Assembly (NCBI GenBank): GCA_964587655.1
Contig: CAZPMT010000005.1
Span: 1 to 64,000, forward strand
Length of the DNA: 64,000 nucleotides
Reading direction: 5' to 3'
Source of the DNA: CAZPMT01 sp964587655
GTDB taxonomy: Bacteria; Hydrogenedentota; Hydrogenedentia; Hydrogenedentales; SLHB01
In this document: positions 59,699 through 64,000 of the stretch, piece by piece
Position numbering within the stretch: position 1 is the first letter of the stretch
Layout: the number at the start of each line of letters is the position of its first letter
Notes under the pieces: model-generated
Seen by the model: only the letters and a program-made list of their open reading frames with translations
Told to the model about the DNA's origin: nothing
The model's database searches: none
Made by a program: the position numbers and the translations under genes

Positions 59699-60134
59699 GG
59701 TGTTTGCTCCACAAGGCGAACAGAAATGTTCCCACCGCGTACAAAATCCGCTCATTTTGAAGATCTCCTTTTATGGTTGCTTATTCTTCTCTGCCTTGCT
59801 CGGCGTTCTCCGCACCTCTGCGTTGAGTTCTTCAAAGCACAGCCACCGCCGTATCCTGGGCCATAGCACAGGTTGAACTTCAATTCTTCCGTCAACGACG
59901 CAATTCTACGAAAAGCCATTCCGGGAAATCAAACGTCCGATTTGCCTCATTCCCTATATCATTGTTTACAGGCGCGTCATCTGTCCCATACAAGCGTTCG
60001 TCAGAGGGGAAATGGCCGAAGAACGCACGTTTGATTGACGATCTCGATGAACATAATATGGAAATGAATGTTGATTGAAGACCGTGCCTGGGTGCTTCCC
60101 CGCGGAAGAAAGGAGACAGCACGCGGCTTGGCAG
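59699..60134. other. gap with a repeat word and a second GH94 tail
   Basis: No intact gene lies in this 436-base gap. It holds an inverted copy of the GCAGAGGTGCGGAGAACGC word at about 59799-59826, which also occurs in the other orientation at 51359-51384. It ends with the GH94-like tail at 60034-60078. Confidence 0.6.
60034..60078 (+). pseudogene. second GH94-like tail remnant
   Basis: The frame ending at 60078 reads IDDLDEHNMEMNVD and stop, against VDDRNEHDIEVDVD and stop at 56578. Across the stop codon 26 bases (60068-60093) are identical to 56568-56593. The upstream bases do not give the rest of the domain, so this is a short remnant. Confidence 0.5.
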
Positions 60135-62546
60135 CTATTCGTACAATCCCCGTCGCAGGAGGATATCGCCTTTGCTGAGCCGCTGTTCCGGGGGCGCTTG
60201 CTCGAGGAGTTCGATACGCATGCGGATGCGCGGCGCGGCATGCATGGGTATCTTAGGAAACTGAAGCCGTATTTCGCGCCACGGTTCGTATACGTTGACG
60301 ATGCCGCCTGTGTTGGTATCGCCCGCGGGCTTGTTGCCTTCGGTGTCCCCCGCGGTCTCATCCAGTACGGTTTCTGCGCCGTCGGGCGCTACGGCTATGC
60401 AGTCGAGCTTCACGATGCGGATGCCGTGCATGCCGCCGTGATACTCCAAGGTAAGGACGTATGGACCCGCTCCACACCACGCATCGGCGAGATCGAGCGT
60501 CAAGGTGGCGGCGCATTCATTGGCAAAGTCGGCATCGCTCCAGCCCCCAATCTTCTTCGAGCGAAACGCCGGATCGGGATCTGGAATGCCCAGACGATGT
60601 ATCACGTCAACAGCCGCGCCGGACGCGCGGAACCCCGATGCCATCGTATCGATCAGCCTCGAGTGGAAGGGGCCGGGCGCAACCGCGCGCGCCCAGGCTG
60701 CATGTTCCAGATCGAGGGTCCGGGCCGCAGTGTCCACGTCCTCGAACGCCGAACGATAGCGCGCCGTATCCGACGTTGCGGAGGCCGGCGCCTGCGACAG
60801 AATGCGCAACCCGTCGGCCAGGTTCAGGTATGCCTGATGTATGCGCGATTCGGCGATGGCGGGGCCATATCCAAGCGCCATGGCGCGGTCGAGAGCATCC
60901 GCGGCCTGGCGCTTCAAGCCTCTCATCTCTTCTTCCGAAGCGATCGCGCCGAGGATCCATTCGCCGAAACCGAACGGATGATCGCCTTTCATATACGCCG
61001 CGCCGGTTTCTCCGATCAGCGTGATCGCCGTGCGGCTGCCGGCGAGTTTCCAGCCGACCGGTCCGACCGCGACGGCCCATTCCGCAAACCGGTCCGGTTC
61101 GCCGATGCCATGCGCCCGCGCCCAGGCACGCGCGAATCCCATTTCGTCGCGGCCCTTGTTGTTCCACAACCACTCGGCGGCGGCCGTCACGTTGAAGTCG
61201 TGGAGATCGTTCGACGGCACCGCGTACGTGATGACATTGGAAAGTTTCTTCTCCACGAACTCGGTCATGCGCGCGCGTATGAACTGCGGCCCCGTGAACG
61301 GCGTTACCGTGCGCCACGCGTTCGTCACTTGCGGATACACGCCCAGCCAGCGGCCTGACCGCGCGAATTCCTCCAACAGCGGATAGATCATAGGCTTGTC
61401 CGACGAATCGTACGTGAGACCTCCGTGGTAGTATGAGATCTTGACGTCGGGCGGCGCGGCCTTCAACACCGATTCGTTGACGGGATACGACCCTTGCGTC
61501 AGCAACAGGCGCAACGCGGCATCCGGCCTCACGGCCTTCGCGCGTTCGAACGCCTTGACCGCCGCGGCCACCTCGATGGCGAACGGTTCTTTCGCGTTGC
61601 ATACCGGACAGAAACACGGCGAAGCGCTTTCGGACAACCAGAGCATGACCTCCGTGATTTCCGGCAATCGGACCAGCGACTCCATCCAATCACCCAGGAT
61701 GCGCGTCGCATCCGGGTTCGAGAAACAGATGCCCGGCGTGTAGTCCGACGGCAGCGGCGCCGACGGGTTCGGCGTGGATGCCAGCTTCGGCAGGCGTTGG
61801 CGCAGCTTGTCATCGGTCAGGATCTGTTCGAGATGCAGGATGATGGGCACGAGCTTGATACCCTCGCGCACCGCTTCCGCGCGCATGGCTTCCGGCAGCG
61901 AGGCCGTTCCCGTGCCGTTGTCGTCGCACGACAAAGTTGCGTGCGCCTCGACGACGTTGAACTTCCGCGCGGCAAGCCATGCAAGATCGCTCGTCGAGCT
62001 CCCCCCCCACTGCCCTCGCTCCGGCATGTCCGGCCAGTCCGTCAGCGTCAGTTCCGGCAGGACGCCGCGCTCCGCTTTCAGCATCTGAGACAGAGTCCGC
62101 GCGCCGTACAAGAGTCCGAGGTCCGTGTTCGCACACACCAGCAGACCGCCGAACGCGCCCGCCTGCTGACGAGGGACGATGACATACGCTTGATCCGTAT
62201 TGGGCGCGGTGGCCAAGACGTTCGCCGCGTTTTCGGGAAGTGCGGTTGGGGATTTGTCTCGATGTGCGAATGTGATAACGAATGGCGCATCGGGACTTGT
62301 CGCGCCTGCAAAAGGCGCAAGCAATGCCCGGATGCTCTCATACTTCGGCTCAGCGCCATCCGGCAAGATCAGCGCGACATTCTCCGGAGACACGGCATGG
62401 ACTGCCGCAACCTCGCACGTCCTGGGGCACGGAATAACACGTCCGCGCCATTCCTCCGCAAGCGACGCCGCGTCCGCACCGTAAGCCGTTATCGCGGCCA
62501 AGATTGTTCCAGCAAACAGCACCGCGCATACCGCCATGTCACGCAT
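60135..62546 (-). CDS. secreted GH20-like/DUF4838-like protein with CxC motif
   Basis: The ATG at 62546 (GGAGAGGGG about nine bases upstream) gives 803 residues with a signal peptide (AVCAVLFAGTILAAITAYGADA). A domain like the GH20 N-terminal domain follows (PNTDQAYVIVPRQQAGAFGG and LGLLYGARTLSQMLK). A barrel-like region has LTDWPDMPERGQWGGSSTSDLAWLAARKFN. SESASPCFCPVCNAKEPF at about 305 is the CxCPxC type found in DUF4838 and related hydrolases. The C-terminal part ends in a beta-sandwich-like domain (YVLTLEYHGGMHGIRIVKLDC). The likely role is glycan breakdown outside the cytoplasm; no catalytic pair is assigned. It is divergent from the PIG-L gene. Confidence 0.65.
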   Translation of the reverse strand: MRDMAVCAVLFAGTILAAITAYGADAASLAEEWRGRVIPCPRTCEVAAVHAVSPENVALILPDGAEPKYESIRALLAPFAGATSPDAPFVITFAHRDKSPTALPENAANVLATAPNTDQAYVIVPRQQAGAFGGLLVCANTDLGLLYGARTLSQMLKAERGVLPELTLTDWPDMPERGQWGGSSTSDLAWLAARKFNVVEAHATLSCDDNGTGTASLPEAMRAEAVREGIKLVPIILHLEQILTDDKLRQRLPKLASTPNPSAPLPSDYTPGICFSNPDATRILGDWMESLVRLPEITEVMLWLSESASPCFCPVCNAKEPFAIEVAAAVKAFERAKAVRPDAALRLLLTQGSYPVNESVLKAAPPDVKISYYHGGLTYDSSDKPMIYPLLEEFARSGRWLGVYPQVTNAWRTVTPFTGPQFIRARMTEFVEKKLSNVITYAVPSNDLHDFNVTAAAEWLWNNKGRDEMGFARAWARAHGIGEPDRFAEWAVAVGPVGWKLAGSRTAITLIGETGAAYMKGDHPFGFGEWILGAIASEEEMRGLKRQAADALDRAMALGYGPAIAESRIHQAYLNLADGLRILSQAPASATSDTARYRSAFEDVDTAARTLDLEHAAWARAVAPGPFHSRLIDTMASGFRASGAAVDVIHRLGIPDPDPAFRSKKIGGWSDADFANECAATLTLDLADAWCGAGPYVLTLEYHGGMHGIRIVKLDCIAVAPDGAETVLDETAGDTEGNKPAGDTNTGGIVNVYEPWREIRLQFPKIPMHAAPRIRMRIELLEQAPPEQRLSKGDILLRRGLYE

Positions 62547-62633
62547 ACGAATCCCCTCTCCTTCCCGCCATTGTATAGAAAGCATGCCATCACGTCCAGA
62601 GCGGCTCGGCGTCATGTCCGCGTGATCGGACGG

Positions 62634-62665
62634 ATCGGACGGATCGGACGGATCGTCATGTTCGC
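62634..62665. repeat. microsatellite, 9-base unit
   Basis: The unit GATCGGACG is repeated three times and followed by a partial fourth, between the divergent GH20-like and PIG-L genes. Copy number could vary by slippage and change promoter spacing. Confidence 0.85.
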
Positions 62666-62749
62666 GGGCGCTTTGAAAACGGCGGCGGCGGCCTTTAGTA
62701 TTCTGGTTGCGTGGATGATTCGTGTTCAATTGCGAGGAGGGAGCTTGTT

Positions 62750-63595
62750 ATGAGAAAGGCATTGTGTTTGGCGATTCTGCTCTTATCGGTGTGCGCCATC
62801 GCGGCCTATGCCAAAGATGCGGCGCCGACGAAGGACGTGGCAGTGGCGGACAAGGACCGGATCGAGAACTGGACCGGGAAGACGGTGATGGTGTTCACGC
62901 CTCATCCTGACGACGACACGTTCATGTGCGCCGGGATCATGGCGTTGCTTGCGAAGAACGGGAACAAGGTGATCATCGTCATCTACACGAACGACAACAA
63001 GGGTTCGCTGGACCTCGAGATGACGCGGGAACGGCTGGCGGCAATCCGGCGCGCGGAGGAAGAGGCCGCTTGCGAAGTGCTCGGCATTCCGAAAGAGAAC
63101 ATCATCTGGCTTGGGTACGAAGACGGTGACCTCGAGTACGCGGACCCGCATCGTCTGCGCGGCGAGGCGTGCCGCCTGATCAAGAAGCATCGGCCCGACG
63201 CGATATTCAGCGTGGACCCTGGGGATGAATTCGAACGCTGGCACAAGACGGACCACCGCATGGCGGCGTTCGTCACGAAAGACGCCTTTATCGCGTCGGA
63301 ATGGCATCTGTACTACCCGCAGCACCTGCTCGACGAAGGCCTGAAGCCGTACCGCGTGCCGCTTGCTTTCTATTACTACACGACGTCGCCGAACTATACC
63401 GTCGACATCACGCCGGTCGTGGAGGACAAGATGAAGGCGGCTGCAAAGCATGTGAGCCAGTTCTCGCCGTCCCTCGAAAAGTACACGCCGGAGATGAGCG
63501 AGCAGACGTTCCAGGTTCTCCGCGCGGGAGGGCTGAGCAGACTCAAAGAGGGCGGCAAGTACGTCGAGAAGTTTCGCCGGGAAGTAAACCCATAG
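62750..63595 (+). CDS. secreted PIG-L/LmbE-family deacetylase
   Basis: The ATG at 62750 (GAGGAGGG upstream) gives 281 residues with a signal peptide (MRKALCLAILLLSVCAIAAYA). The zinc-binding motif is PHPDDDTFMCAG (P-H-P-D-D, about residues 50-61) and the third ligand is in HKTDHRMA. These enzymes remove N-acetyl groups from GlcNAc-containing sugars. Together with the GH20-like protein upstream it fits amino-sugar breakdown. The FGGY kinase follows after 35 bases, perhaps in the same operon. Confidence 0.87.
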   Translation: MRKALCLAILLLSVCAIAAYAKDAAPTKDVAVADKDRIENWTGKTVMVFTPHPDDDTFMCAGIMALLAKNGNKVIIVIYTNDNKGSLDLEMTRERLAAIRRAEEEAACEVLGIPKENIIWLGYEDGDLEYADPHRLRGEACRLIKKHRPDAIFSVDPGDEFERWHKTDHRMAAFVTKDAFIASEWHLYYPQHLLDEGLKPYRVPLAFYYYTTSPNYTVDITPVVEDKMKAAAKHVSQFSPSLEKYTPEMSEQTFQVLRAGGLSRLKEGGKYVEKFRREVNP

Positions 63596-63630
63596 TAGTG
63601 CGAAGTGGAACGGTAACGGAGCGCGGGATT

Positions 63631-64000
63631 ATGCCGCATACCTGCATCCTTGCTTACGATCTGGGCACGACGGGAAACAAGGCAAGCCTGTTTGACGAAA
63701 CAGGCGCGTTGCTTGCGTCCTCCTTTCAGCCCTATACCACGTTCTTTCCTCAACCCGGCTGGGCCGAGCAGGACCCGGCGGCGTGGTGGAGCAGCGTCGC
63801 GGCCACGACGCGTGAGTTGCTCGGCAAGTCCGGTACGAAGCCCACGAGTATCGCGGCGATCGGTCTCTCCGGCCACATGATGGGCTGCCTTCCAGTGACG
63901 GCCGATGGACAGCCGTTGATGAACTCCATCATTCACGCCGACTGCCGCAGCACCAGGGAATGCGCGGAAATCGATGCGAGTCTCGGCGGAGAAACCGTGT
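63631..64000 (+). CDS. FGGY-family carbohydrate kinase, N-terminal part, cut by window edge
   Basis: From an ATG at 63631 (GGAG nine bases upstream) 123 codons are open to the window end. The first sugar-kinase motifs are present: ILAYDLGTTGNKASLFDETG, the phosphate-1 loop, then QPGWAEQDPAAWW and AAIGLSGHMMGCLPV. The latter pattern (substrate-binding GLSGHM-like) is typical of xylulose/gluconate-type kinases. The substrate is not fixed without the rest. Xylulokinase would fit with the isomerase homologue near the left end. Confidence 0.85.
   Translation, partial: MPHTCILAYDLGTTGNKASLFDETGALLASSFQPYTTFFPQPGWAEQDPAAWWSSVAATTRELLGKSGTKPTSIAAIGLSGHMMGCLPVTADGQPLMNSIIHADCRSTRECAEIDASLGGETV

Noticed and set aside
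61494..62753. 419-codon plus-strand frame over the GH20-like gene
   Set aside because: Composition of a shadow frame (Arg/Gln-rich); the minus strand has signal peptide and domain motifs.

Overview
The window is high-GC bacterial DNA with densely packed genes, Shine-Dalgarno starts and many 4-base or 8-base stop/start overlaps. The mix is secreted glycan-active enzymes (GH36-like, GH172-like, BNR sialidase-like, acetyl-esterase-like), xylose-isomerase-fold and mandelate-racemase-fold sugar enzymes, several SSS and MFS transporters, a LutABC lactate module, and a beta-helix/kelch surface protein ending in a membrane anchor. This resembles free-living polysaccharide degraders of the Hydrogenedentota / Planctomycetota / Lentisphaerota kind. 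That placement is inference from gene content; there is no rRNA or marker gene in the window to confirm it. No phage, complete insertion sequence or CRISPR array is visible.

Layout. 1-6.4 kb: edge of a leftward gene, HU, a xylose isomerase homologue, a two-domain polyphosphate:AMP phosphotransferase, and divergent hsp20/dnaK. 6.6-19.6 kb: a rightward run of carbohydrate-related genes (Cys-cluster hydrolase-like protein, GH36-like enzyme, a GNAT/CoA-activase fusion, PilZ, fused ABC permease, double esterase, NAD kinase, D-galactonate dehydratase). 19.6-21.7 kb, leftward: phosphoesterase, MscS channel and NikR. 21.9-38.2 kb: a Wzx/Wzy-type exopolysaccharide locus with chain-length protein, polymerase/ligase, initiating sugar transferase, three glycosyltransferases, flippase, dTDP-rhamnose RfbC/RfbD and two epimerases; an ExbB-ExbD-ExbD set and a GH172-like enzyme sit inside it. 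38.2-45.6 kb: methyltransferase, SSS symporter, MFS carrier, tRNA-Gly(CCC), sialidase-like protein. 45.7-52.9 kb: an accessory stretch rich in repeats, with vapBC, an M24 peptidase homologue, a four-helix-bundle protein, a second SSS symporter with a 49-residue companion, a broken copy of that companion, and hicAB. 52.9-55.8 kb: lutABC. 56-64 kb: GH94 tail remnants around a fused beta-helix/kelch gene with an in-frame stop, a GH20-like protein, a PIG-L deacetylase and the start of an FGGY sugar kinase.

How it fits together: secreted enzymes would release sugars and acetyl groups, symporters and the MFS carrier import products, isomerase/dehydratase/kinase steps process them, and the exopolysaccharide locus rebuilds sugar into surface polymer. 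The most unusual items are the in-frame GNAT/BadF-type activase fusion; the ATGA overlap of nikR with an mscS gene; a vapBC pair between inverted ends that resemble those of REP-associated transposase elements; the symporter companion gene and its TGA-interrupted paralogue; and the surface gene that carries an internal copy of its own C-terminal anchor plus a premature TAG. At least seven unrelated palindromic repeat families occupy the gaps between genes.
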